Source: Echinarachnius parma (taxonomy: Eukaryota > Echinodermata > Echinoidea > Clypeasteroida > Echinarachniidae). From it: DNA of 64,000 bases. Numbering within the stretch: position 1 is the first letter of the stretch; each line of letters starts with the position of its first letter. Positions 13,066 to 25,056 of this stretch are shown piece after piece. The position numbers and the translations under genes are program-made. The notes beneath the pieces are model-generated. The model had not been told where the DNA came from. It was given only the letters and a program-made list of their open reading frames with translations, and did not search any database. Location: NCBI GenBank assembly GCA_037951105.1, contig JBAMJV010005559.1, positions 1-64,000 on the forward strand, given 5' to 3'.

Positions 13066-13318
13066 GCAACATGCGGCTCTGTATAGTTTCGCCTTCGGCC
13101 CTCCCACATACCTTGTTATCTACGGATGTCAGACTCCAAAGAACAATCTGGGAATAATTTTCTTGGTTTCACATCATAGCATTGTGATAAATCTTGTGCT
13201 TTACGAGTTTGTTAGTTTTGACACATTTGTATTATGTTTGAATAAATGCTACTTTCACGTACTGTATAGCTGCGCTAGAAGTTAACTTGACTTGCTGGTG
13301 GCCAATTCAGGCAAGTTA

Positions 13319-13531
13319 GCCCACCGCACACAGAGCCGACTCGATCCGATCCGACTGGTCTTCAGTCGGGCTAGAGTCGGTTTCACTCAGTCGTAGCAGA
13401 TTCAACATGTTGAATCGGCCTCGAATGATCTCCGACTGGCTCTTGACCGGCAAAACCGGAGTCCTGAGCTTACGTATACTGAGCTGAACCGACTGAAAAC
13501 CAGTCGGATCAGGTCGATTTATGCAAAGGGC
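13319..13531. mobile_element. PIF/Harbinger-like MITE, copy 2
   Basis: Flanked by TTA on both sides (13316-13318, 13532-13534). The left end GCCCACCGCACACAGAGCC is intact but diverged. The right end (AAAGGGC) has lost the GTCTGCGC block. Confidence 0.75.
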
Positions 13532-13554
13532 TTAAGATAGAGACTTCCCAAATT

Positions 13555-13735
13555 GTGGTGGCCCTATAGTATCAGATACCCTAAATAAAGAAAAAATGAA
13601 TAAAAAGTCTTTCTGTTGGACCAGTTAGGCATGTAAATGTATGGGATTGTAATAGTTTAGTGGCCCAAATGTAATGTAAAATGGCCCTGGGGCCTGGGCC
13701 AGTGCTAATTTTGAGCCCTGCTTGTAGTGGGCTTC
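13555..13735. repeat. Dispersed GGCCCTGG-type repeat copy
   Basis: Contains TTAGTGGCCCAAATG, ATGGCCCTGGGGCCTGGGCC and ends TTTTGAGCCCTGC, the signature end of this family. Confidence 0.6.
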
Positions 13736-14154
13736 GTGAAAAAGTAAAATCACCATGTACAATGGGAAAGAAACACAGCTTTTTATGCTTATTCATGGCA
13801 CTAGAGTTAGACTACAAACAAGGATAAAGCAGATTTTAATCATTTGATAATGATAACTTACTTCTTCTCCCCCGAAGAGTTTTATTATACCATTATTATA
13901 TCAAATAGTAAGACAGTTTGTGAACCAGGGTTAACATTAGTCCTAACATTAGTCCTAACATTAGTCCTAAGATTTGCATGTTGGCATGTGTCCTGACACA
14001 TGTAATCATACAGTTTGTGGATGTGGAAATAGTCCAGACACTGCCAGACACGCGTAACCAGGGCTAACAAACAATAGTCGTAACATTGGCCTGATTGCCC
14101 GATCAAGCTATATAAATGTCAAACTGACAGTGATACAACGAGGGAGTCCTGAAA

Positions 14155-14570
14155 GATGGGGAAGTTTCCAAAATGGTCAACTTTTTGATGTTTCCCACTG
14201 TCGGTACCTAACAAGTAAAAAAGGAAATAGTTTCATACTATCAAGATGTAAAAGTGGAAACTGCTTAAAACTATCCAAATGTAAAAAAGGGAAATAGTTT
14301 CAAAACTATCAATATGTCAAATTGGGAAATAGTTTCAAACTATGAAAATGTAAAAAAGGGAAATAGTTTCAAACTATCCATATGTGAAAAGGTAAAGTTT
14401 CCAAACTATGAAAATGTGAAAAGAAAATAGTTTAAAAACTATGAAAATGTGAAAAGAAAATAGTTTAAAAACTATGAATTTGTGAAAAGGGAAATAGCTT
14501 CCAACTTTCAATACAAGTACTGAAAGGGGAAATAGTTTGAAACTATCACTATATGAAAGGGGAAAATGGA
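14155..14570. repeat. Minisatellite of ~33-45 bp palindromic units
   Basis: About ten units of GGGAAATAGTTTCAAACTAT followed by 10-15 nt ending in ATGTGAAAA. The ATAGTTTCAAACTAT core is nearly self-complementary, so each unit can fold. Units differ by point changes and small indels. Confidence 0.9.
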
Positions 14571-14599
14571 GGTGCAGCATCGTGACTCACTCCACAGAC

Positions 14600-15780
14600 C
14601 CTATACCCGTGTGGCCTAGCGTGGGGGTGCGCTTTGGCTCGGGGATTAGACGAGGGGAAATGGCTTAGAAGGACAGCGGAAGTTATGAGCCATTTTTATT
14701 CTCGAGTCTGTTCCCTTCTAGCTCAACTACTAAAACTTTTTTTACCCTCTCTCTGTACTAGTTGGTTTAGTAATAGGTCTAAAAATAGCTAGTTGCGGGG
14801 GACCTAGACCGAGGCATGTACAATGTACGTGTAATGATGCATGTATGCTTACGAAGGGGACTTTGAGTCTTTGCTACCGTTATGTAAACTTTGACTGCAT
14901 ATTATTTTCACCTGTTGAAATAAAGCATGAATAATGATGCAAGTTTGACCTTTGAATTGCATCAATTCATTTGTTATCCTGTCCATGTTGTATAATCTAG
15001 ACATGTCATTTTGATCCTAATTTAATGCAAACTATTTTTTATACATATACATGTATACTGCACAATGATTTTTTAATTGCATTTTGTTAATAACATTACA
15101 TCAGGTTTATTCTGTGTTTTGATAAGAAGTTAAGTAGTCAACGCTGTCAGTCCATTGACTTCACATTTTCCAGAGTAGTTATTGCGATTTGTGACAGTTA
15201 AGTGGTTGAAAATGCTTTAACTATAATTCCAGGTGTAATTCAATTATTTAATGTTGTGAAATAATTGTGTGATATAAGGCATAACTTACAGTTTGAGTTA
15301 TTTTGTCATTTATAGACTTGTAAGTTGATTAAATTCTACCATTGAATTTGCATCGCAGTGAAGCAAGATGACACGCAACTCAAATATTTTCCCCTAGTCT
15401 TGACATTTAACATGACTAGTCTCTTGTGGCCCTAGATGAGGCCCAGTACGAAAAAACCCACAAAGGACATCAGCCCCTCCCCCCCCCCCCCCACACCTAT
15501 GCCAACAGGAGCCTCTGTACATTCTCAATAAATTCAGTGAAAGCAAATTTCTGAGTGCTATTCTAATTGCCTGCCCCCATTTTAACAAATTATGTAAGTT
15601 TTCCCCGACAAGGTCACAGCTATGAAAAGCATCAGTGACAAATAATGACAAATTACAAAATATATTGAATACCCCATGTCCTTGCAAAGACTTTAATAAT
15701 AAGCCTTTCTGAAGGACACTGCAACTTGTGTCAGTTGTGTGACAGTTTTCTGTTATACAGTACATGGACAATATGTAACA
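14600..15780. other. No gene recognised
   Basis: AT-rich DNA. A GC-richer patch at 14580-14830 shares weak inverted similarity with 17370-17520 and may be a decayed element. A C homopolymer lies at 15478-15492. No coding evidence. Confidence 0.4.
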
Positions 15781-16024
15781 TTCTTTCAGTTCAGTAGATA
15801 TATTTTATACAATGGTACACTACACTACACTCATTGTTGCAAATGGACTTTCATTTTTATTATTTGCATTTGGTAATAGAAGATATGTACATGTATGTAT
15901 AATATAGTGTGCATTGCGTTGTAGAGTTACATGTAACTAGGTGATAGGTAAGGGGCTAAGTTCAGAAGCGAAACATAATACAGCAGGGCTACATGTACCA
16001 AGCAAGTTGTATCCATGTACATTC

Positions 16025-16392
16025 GTCTGGTACATCATGTACATGTACTGCTTGGACCTGCTTGGCGATCAATATTTACCTTCAGTAAAAGGTTAATAAG
16101 GCGGTACGTCCCCATGTTGTTGCATTTATATACATGTACAGCAGGGGGGGAAAATACAATTTATTTTTCGGGGGCTACTTTTTAAGCTCACCTGCACGAA
16201 AACAATGCTCTAAAATTTGTTTTGTATTGAATTCTATATTAAATAGATGCGAATTTACAGGGGCTCTTTTATGATTTTCAGGGGCGAAATTGCCCTGATT
16301 CCCCCATGTATCTTATCATGTACATGGAGCTTGGACCTGTTTGGCTATCAATATTTACCTTTAGTAAAAAAGGTTAATATGGTGGTCCCCAT
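16025..16392. repeat. Diverged ~85-bp duplication flanking a GGGGGC-type repeat
   Basis: GCTTGGACCTG...TATCAATATTTACCTT and AGTAAAAGGTTAATA occur at 16048-16100 and again at 16329-16380. Between them is a poly-G repeat (16142-16300) that is similar to 18230-18420. Confidence 0.7.
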
Positions 16393-17781
16393 GCAAACCT
16401 GTCCAACCTGCCCTTTGGACACTCTCCAATTGCGCTGTGCACATATTACTGCTGTGACTACTGATTAGCCATAACATTGCATACTTGTAGAAAGATATTT
16501 CTACTTGTAATGGTATAAGACAGCATTATGCCCAGAACACACATCTTATGATTTGCGTTATGCATAACAGAGGGCTTTTCCCTGGTTCAATAAAAATGAG
16601 CCCACGAACATTTTAGTTATTGATTAATTCCAAATTCCACTCGCTCGAATGTGCAACCAAATTTGACAGACTTGTTTTTAAATGTTTTTCTTCGTTCGTT
16701 TTTGTATATTCAGTGTTCATATTAGTCGCCATTCTTGGCTGATCAGGCCACATGATGCAATGTATTGCATTTACATAACATTTTACAAAAATACAAAACT
16801 AAATAGAGCGTACCAACAGTCACATTGTAGCTCACTGCATATACAGTATGTGTAGATGGATTGTTACGTTTTGTTATATTTTGCCATGTATGAAGGCACA
16901 GTAATAAAATGAAGCGAGACTGAGAATACACTGTAAGTGTAATGAATCAACCATATGACAGAACTTGACTAATCACCCGAAGAGGATATCAAGAGGTTGT
17001 AAAGTAGACACGCGATTTGTCAATTAGTAAGAAGTGTAAACTTTATAATTGGATTGATTGATGTAGTATGTTTAGCTGCTGTAAGACTTGTGAATTTGTG
17101 TGTCTACATACTGTATGTACATTCAGAGCTCTACATTAACTTTCTTTCCTCTAGTTGCCTGGTCTGGAAAGTAAAATAATTTGCTCTCAGTTTTTGATGG
17201 CATAAAACAAACTTATCAGGCCCCCAAAACTAACTGTCAACTATTTATAATATCACTCCTTTTTATTGATCCTAAATTGCTATTGTGGCTGAGACATGAC
17301 ATGGTAGAATACCAGATTTTCTAATTCTGTGAAAGTCAAGTTAGTCCCATCTCTGGCCGCTAACACCTTGTGCAGGCTTTCGTGAATAGGGGTCTGTGGT
17401 GAGAGACTAAGCCCAGGTCGGATCTAAGCACGGATGACTAAGGGATAGGGTCCCTTAATACCCCCGAAACCTAGGCACCACGCGAGTAGAGTCGCTATTC
17501 AGTTACTGTATTACCCTGCCCGTGCCTGTGAAACCCCTGTTAAACGTAACCCTCCGCATGTTCACCCCTAAGCCGTGTAAACCCTAACGATACGGGAGCT
17601 ACATGTACATATTACCCGCAGTCATTGATACACCGAGTTCTGTCACCGACCTTTGGACAGCGACATTTCACATGTAACTGGATGTTTACGATTGGATGTC
17701 ACCTCGACTCGGCTTGGCTTGTGTCATTAACGTTGGTCGTATTTGTTATAATTAGATGTGTTGATATTTTTAGCCACATGT

Positions 17782-17960
17782 GAACTTGGAGAATCTTACG
17801 CTGCGGTGTAGATTTGCTATTTATTGATGGAATTCTTGGAATCAAATTTGTAATTAGAGAAGTTTTTACTTTTTTTGACATTTTTTTAGCAACTCCTGAA
17901 CTTCCGGGAAACTACATTGTGTGTAGATCTGCTTTTTGTGGATGGAATTCTTGGAATATT
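17782..17960. repeat. Direct duplication of ~60 bp
   Basis: GTGTAGATTTGCT / GTGTAGATCTGCT followed by TGGATGGAATTCTTGGAAT-type sequence occurs at 17803-17842 and 17921-17958. Confidence 0.65.
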
Positions 17961-18224
17961 AAATCGAGAATAGCAATTCCTTGCCGGTTTGTGGATCATG
18001 TGGGATTGAGAACAACAATACGTGGACTTTACCATTATCATCTATTGGATCTGTGTTTTTCTTTCACTTTGCTGGCACTATGTGTGCTATTAGTGGACCT
18101 ATTGTTTCGTGAATTTCATCATACGTAGACCATCTTTGGGTCTACTCCAAGGATACGTCATATTATTGTTTCCATATTAGGTCACAAAAAACAACAGCAT
18201 TCATGTATAAGTCACTCAGAATGT

Positions 18225-18625
18225 GAGTAGTATGTCTGAAATATCAGGGGGGGGGGGTACAATTTATTTTGCAGGGGATTCTTTTCCAGCTCCCCTGCAT
18301 GAAAGTAGCACTAAAAAATGTATTTTACATTCATCTTTATGTAAATTTACAGGAACAGCGAAAAAAATACACGGGGGCGGCGGGCGAATTCGCCCCCAAA
18401 ATGCCCCAAAAAAGTAGCCCCCAAAATTTTTATTTTTTTAAAAATTAATTAATTTTTGTTTTGATTTTGGGGATTTTTTTGGTTGATTTTCTGTTTGGAT
18501 CGTGATCAAATGCTTATAAGATGATCACTTACAGCATTAGAGCTTAATAGTAGACCCTGAAATTCAAAAAAGAACCCGGAAATTTGTAGCCCCCGAGATG
18601 ATAAAAGGAGCCCCCGAAATAAAAA
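18225..18625. repeat. Dispersed poly-G / GCCCCC repeat
   Basis: Contains TACAATTTATTTTGCAGGGG, CTCCCCTGCA and GTAGCCCCC in both orientations. Related to 16140-16300. Non-coding. Confidence 0.55.
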
Positions 18626-18639
18626 TATTAATTTTTTCG

Positions 18640-18960
18640 CTGTACGGGAAATGCAAAACTTCCTTTGAAGTACAGGGCCCATAATTGCCTTATTTCACCA
18701 GCCAATGCTAGAAACAAACTCTTAACCCTAATGGCCCTATCAAGCAAGTCAAATAAAAAAAAACTTTGAATATTTTATGGCCCCAAATCAAGAATTTGGC
18801 AGCCCCCAAAAAGGAAAGTGTGTAAACGCCTGTTCATTTTGGTTGTACAGTCGTGCAAGTAGAATCTGCAATTAATGGAATTGGGGTTCGGTTGCCCGAA
18901 GCTCAGTTTTAGTGGCCCTGGGCCCACTGGGCTCATCTGGAGCCCTGCACAAGTAAAGTT
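18640..18960. repeat. Dispersed GGCCCTGG-type repeat copy
   Basis: Begins with AGGGCCCATAATTGCC, contains GGTTGCCCGAAGCTCAG and TAGTGGCCCTGGGCCCACTG, and ends with GAGCCCTGC. Confidence 0.6.
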
Positions 18961-19949
18961 GCGCAAGTTACTCGTAATAGCTTGAAATCAAATCAAAACC
19001 TTGCCATCAAACAAAACAAAACTAAGCATTGCATTAAGAGAGTTATATTCGATCGTACTTTGCCAATCAAACACAACTTGTATGCAATATTTTTGCATGA
19101 AATTTTATTTTATTTTATTTTATTTATCATAGTTGCTTTTTGTTTACTTTTATTGGATTTTTTTGAGGTTGGGTTAAATCGCAAGTCTTTTTGCAATATG
19201 ATAATGTTTTGTAAAGTGTTTCAAATAAAGAAATGAACTTGGAAACAACAACAAACAAAAGCATTGTTACAAATATCCCGAGCTGCAAATTTATGTAATG
19301 AACATTTCGCTGATGGTAGCTAAAAGTTCAACAATTAATGACACATTTCAGAACTCTGGATTTTTGTGAACTTGATTTAATTGTAGGAAGTAGGGATTTT
19401 AAAAAGCTATTGATATTAACTTGTGTGATTTGGGGTTTAGAGATGATTATTTGCATTGTGTGGTTTCATGTCATTACTTCCCATTACCAGTAATAGTTTA
19501 GTCATGTTTTAGACATTAAATGGCTTCCGAACCAATGGCTTTGTAAGCCCTTTTTATGCATCATATTATACATGAAAGCCTACAAGTGCGCAGCAATTTT
19601 TTCCTTGCAGGCCATTCTTAAATCAATTTTCGTTAGGGTTAGGGTTCAACTCAATACATACACAGATAAGCATATGTGGGACAGCATTGTAATCATGGGC
19701 AAATGTGAACATTTTGCAGTTTTTGTTATGGAATTATACAAATATGTGGGCAATTGGAGTTTGCTCATTTCGAAAACCAAATTTAACAAAATGTACTTTT
19801 ACACAGGATTTTGAAGGAAATCAAATGTGAACAATGTCATTGATAGGCCAGTGTTCAAGTATGAGTGTGTCAGATAAATGTAGTTATGTGTGAATTGTGT
19901 AGTGTGGATACATGCAGAGGTGTGTAATGTTAATGATATATTTTAAGTA

Positions 19950-20160
19950 GGGCTCGACATAGCACTTGCCCTATTGCCCGGGGCAAGTCAAAATTGATGT
20001 CGGGCTAGTAAATTTTCATAAATATCCTAGTTTGGTTGCCCGATTGGGCAACTAAATCATCGGTCAGCTACTAACGGTATTCCTAACGTGTTTAATCTCA
20101 TCTAGAAGTAAATGGGCAATTAAATGTTCTGTTTGGGCAAGTAAAATGTGAGAGGATATG
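19950..20160. repeat. Dispersed GCCCG/GGGCAAGT-type repeat copy
   Basis: AGGGCTCGACATAGCAC, TTGCCCGGGGCAAGTC, GGTTGCCCGATTGGGCAAC and TGGGCAAGTAAAATG lie just upstream of exon 1. Confidence 0.6.
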
Positions 20161-20380
20161 TTACATTTGTGCCAGTTTCTGTACAATGTAGTATTTTTTA
20201 CAATATAACAATGCACATTTTGTGTCACTAATTATTTTCCTCCTAGGTATATTACATGCATAGTTTTACTTTCCTTTTGAAACTGTTTACTTTTCTTTTT
20301 GTGTCAAATTTGTGTTTACAATGTATTCTCAACAAAAATCTAACAAAGCAAATTTTGTGTCACTATTTTCTTGTTCACAG

Positions 20381-20465
20381 GCATGCTGCGTCGGACACCT
20401 TCGCCATGTTTTGGAGGTTTGGAATGCCCACTACGTCACACATTGACACACTCCTAGAAAAAGAG
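20381..20465 (+). CDS. PPP6R3: PPP6R3-like exon with start codon (residues 1-20)
   Basis: The acceptor TTCACAG ends at 20380. There are 25 nt of 5' UTR, then ATG at 20406 in the context TCGCCATGT. It encodes [20 protein letters not shown], the family N-terminus, and ends in phase 0 at donor GTATTT. An upstream out-of-frame ATG at 20383 is ignored because only the 20406 frame joins exon 2 and matches the family. Because the exon begins with an acceptor, at least one untranslated exon must lie upstream. Confidence 0.95.
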
Positions 20466-23400
20466 GTATTTAATTATTTGTTTGAACTTATAAATTTAAT
20501 ATTTAAGTCTTATCTGTCTTAGCAGCAAACCTGTCTATAAAAGGCCCCCCAAAATGTATCCCCTGCGGTGAAAAACAATAGAACCTGTCTATAGAGGTCA
20601 CCTTTCTGTAGTGGCCACTTGTTTTCCTTAGTTCACCCATGTATCTGTAGAAGGTTCATGTTTCACCACTATACACAGGTTTGAATGTTTGTGTATTTAG
20701 CTATACATAAAGATCTTGAAAGTTATGTAACATTTATAACAAGCTGGCTTTTACGTCAGATTTTGTGTTAGTGGGTCCCATGTGTCGGCCGTCATGTTCT
20801 AATTGGTCTCTTGTGCAAATGAGAAAACTTTTTAGATACAAAAACAAAATGTTATTGCAAGGGGGGGGGGGGGACATTTCATTTCAAAAGGAAAGAAGAA
20901 AACCTTTAAAATACTAATTTGTAATGGAATACACATTTTTAAAATTGGAATTTGAAAAAATTAAAACCATAACATATGTAAATAGTTTTTCAGGAATGGA
21001 AAATGCCATGTGTTTTTTAATCTTCAAAAAGGAAAAAAAAACATGTTATTCTATAACTGAGGTGGTTATAGTTGATTTTTCATTTGTACTTTTCATTCAA
21101 ATTGGTGTCTATTTGATAATGAATAAACAAGGGATTTGATGAAAACCATGTCAAAATGGCAAGTTTTTCTGATATTTTAGTATAGAGATATGAGCCTATA
21201 ATTCTTTTTTAATTATGAAAATATATATTATTTGAATGCAAATAAAATATCGCTAGACTGGTGAAATAAAGGATATATATAAATCAAAAGAATCTTACAA
21301 TTATATCGGTATACGATTGAAGTCTCAAATATCACTTTGGGGAAAATCCCATTAAGGTAATGGATCACTTTTCATTTTCCTCGTTGCAAATGATTGGTCA
21401 AAACCAAAACAAAGCAGTTTGACAAATGGCAGTTGCAGCTGCCAGAGGTTGGTAGATTTTATTATAGCAAAAGTCCCATGTTAAAGAATTACCCTGGATC
21501 ATTATGCAAACTAGAACACACATGCATCGCAGTGCAAGTGTATACGTGCTTAGTCATTTGCAACATAATTGCTCCATATCTTGAACCTGTTCAGGACGGA
21601 TTGATTTTAGTATAACATGTATTCTCCATAGACCCAAGCCCCAATATTTTCGGGACCAGTCCTGAACGGGTTAAATTATGTGAATTAGAACTTTATTTAC
21701 TTGTAGAACAGTGTCTATTTTTTGGAACCCTTTGTTTCAAGCAAAGTAGATGACAATACCCCTGATCGAAGCACACGCGCACTGTATAATAGGAGCGTAG
21801 CGGCTTAGTCATTTATTATAACGCAATTGCTCCAAATCTTGACAATTATGTCAATTAGAACTTTTACTTGTGGAACATAATACAGTATGAGTTTACACAT
21901 GTGTATTTTTGGTACCCCTTCTTTCAAGCACAAAACACTTTACGGTATGTAGATGACAGTACCCCCGATCGCTGCATGCGTGTACTAAAACAGGAGCGCT
22001 GCTCATTAATAACAGAGGTTACGTACGTGTGCTTAGTCACGACCAAGTCACTGCACATTTCTTGACACATGCCCAAGCAATCGGATGGCAGTCGTACTTG
22101 TAACTCGTTGGTTGTCGGAAGGGAAATTGCCGCAAGTGCCGCGATTTCCACCCCCAAGCTCTCGTGGGGGGAACAACCGCACAAAGTCACTTCCTGCCAG
22201 AAAAGTTGTTGGATTACTGATCGCTCAGGTTCAGCCCAGCGTGTATCATTCGCGTATTTAGATCTTGTAATTGCCTGTTAAGGTTAAAAGCCCCAAGTTC
22301 TTATCTGAAGGACAAACGTGACGCTTTGTAACTTAATGTGTGTTGGGGAGAAGGTATCTTTAAAATGATACCATCAATCCATGCTTGTTTGAGTAGTAGT
22401 GTATTACCATGATTATCACTTTGTACATTGTAATTATCATTCCAAACTGTATCGTTCACCTAATTTGATTGTATAATTGCCAAGTTTAGGGTAAAAGCCC
22501 CAAGTTCAGAAGTGAAGGACAAGTGTAACTAGTATTTTTATGCCGGGGGGGGGGGGGGGGATCTTGTTAGAGTAGTGTACTGTGTTACCATGGTTATCAA
22601 GTTGTTATGATAATACTCTAAGAGGTGGGAATTTTATGAGGTAGTGACAAGTTCTTACGTGAAGAGGTTTTGGCCTTTTGGGCAACTTAAGCCCGGCGCA
22701 GACAGAGCCGACTCGAGCTGATCCGACTGGTTTTCAGTCAGGCTAGAGTCAGTTTCGCCGAGTCGGAGCCGATTCAACATGTTGAATTGGCCTCGAATGA
22801 CCTCTTGACTGGTTCTTGATTGGCTAAACCGGAGTCCTGAGGCAACTCGTACTGAGTTAATCAGGCTGAAAACAAGTCGGATCAGGTCGTGTCGGCTCTG
22901 TCTGCGCCAGGCTTTAGACTCCCAAATCAATTTTAAAATAGCTCCCTTGAAATCACAAAAGAGATCTCAATTTCCATCAGAATTCTGTGTTTTGAATATT
23001 AGTAGCCATCTAGATGAACTTTATTTCTGGGGATGGGGTGTTTTCGAATGGGGATTGGGTATTCATCTGACTTGTTTGTTGGGTTTGAACAGCTTTTCAA
23101 AATGGAAATCCTGTACGTTGTCAATAAGAGAAATTCTGAAACAATATCTTATCTTATTGTATGAGGTTAAAACTTTTATCGTTTAATTATTTTTTGTTCT
23201 TCTTGTTTGTTCCATTTCTTCTTAGGACATCACATTATCAGAAGTACTAGAAGAGGACGATGTGTTACAAGAATGCAAAAGCCAGAACAGAAAGTTGGTG
23301 GACTTGTAAGTGAAATTCTTTCCTTTTTTTTCTTTCTTCTTTAAAAAAAAACATTTACCAGTTGACAATCTGAGAATAATAAAAACAGAGTTCAGTGAAT

Positions 23401-23939
23401 TTATTAGCCAATAATACTATAGAAAACATTTCTAGATCCATTAAAAAAAAAAAGGTATTTATTAGTGCTGTAACTGACCTTGATGATCGGATCGTTTGAT
23501 CGGATCGGCAAAATGTTTTCGATCTTCGAAATCGGATCGATGATCGTTTTTTTTTTCTTTGGAAAATGATCCCCCAAAAAACACATTTTGGGAATATAAA
23601 TGAATACCAAAGCAACATATATCCATATTAATAAGCCCAAGGTAATCTTGTACGGGTATGCTTTCATTTCAAACTGATTACCTCTTCTTTTACAAAATTA
23701 CTCACGCCAATTCTGAGCTTAGTCCCATGTGATTAATTTGGCGTAACCTTTCAGAAACACATGGGACTAAGCTCAAAATCGGCGCGAATAATTTTGTAAA
23801 AGGGGAGGTAATCAGTTTTAAATGAAAGCATACCCATACAAGATTACCTTGGGCTTATTCATATGGATATATGTTGCTTTGGTATTCATTTATATTCCCA
23901 AAATATGTTTTTGGGGATCATTTTCCAAAGGAAAAAAAA

Positions 23940-23973
<34 letters not shown>

Positions 23974-24276
23974 CCCGATCCGATCTTCCGACTTTTTCTG
24001 CATGATCGGAAATCGGCAAAAACGGTCCGATCATGTATGATCGGATCGTGATCGGCATGCCGATCCGATGATCGGTTACAGCACTAGTATTTATCCAGGT
24101 CAGCCTCTTCAGTGCTTTTGCACTGTTCTCCCAGAGGGACCTGCATCTATTATTATTTTGAACTCGGACATCAGTTACACAACCACAATTGATCTAGCAC
24201 TTAGGCCAAAAATTGTTTTTTGTTGGATTGGAGTTAACGGGCAACCAAAAATTAGGGTAGGTAGGTAGGGTTCTTA

Positions 24277-24307
<31 letters not shown>

Positions 24308-24978
24308 CCAGGATTCGCACAAATACACAAAAACACACACATATCACATACTGCAATTGAAAAAAAAAAAAATATATATATATTATTATTTATTTATTTT
24401 TATTTTTTAAATAACAAAAAATTAAATAAAAAAGCAGAAAAAACCTTTAGGGTCGGCGGTATTTTTAGGGTCCGGCGGGTTACGCCAATCCAACAAATTT
24501 TTTTTCATGGCCTTATTGTGCACTCTGTCCACTTTCTGTCCACTTCATTTTATTGGTTGCAATTTTCCCTTTGAAAATTCCTTGAAAAACTTTATGCACC
24601 CATGTAATTTTCATAGTGAGAGCACAATAAAACTAAGCTAGTCAGGGAACGATATGACATGTTCAAATCCCTGTTTAGTATGGTGAGGATGTTACGTAGT
24701 TGGCGTGATCACCACAGAGCCGACGGAAGATCTTCATGAATCTGTTCAGCACATACAAGAATCCTCCAAATCGATTGACTGATTGACTGACTAATGGATG
24801 GATTCATTCATTCATTCATTCTTTCATCCATTAATGATTTACTTTGTTAGCTGTTTAACAATTCAATATTTCATTTTAATTTTCAGTCATGTGAGAACGG
24901 ATGTTATGGAGGAGCTAGTCAGCCTAATCACAACAGAACCATCGTAGATCTCCATGAGTCAATGCAAGAATCCCCAAA

Positions 24979-25056
<78 letters not shown>

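Noticed and set aside
14155-14570. CRISPR array
   Set aside because: Units of 33-45 bp look similar in spacing, but the whole unit including the 'spacer' is repeated and the setting is eukaryotic.
20383-20457. Upstream ATG at 20383 as start codon
   Set aside because: It is out of frame with exon 2 and meets TAG. The 20406 ATG gives the conserved MFWRFG start.
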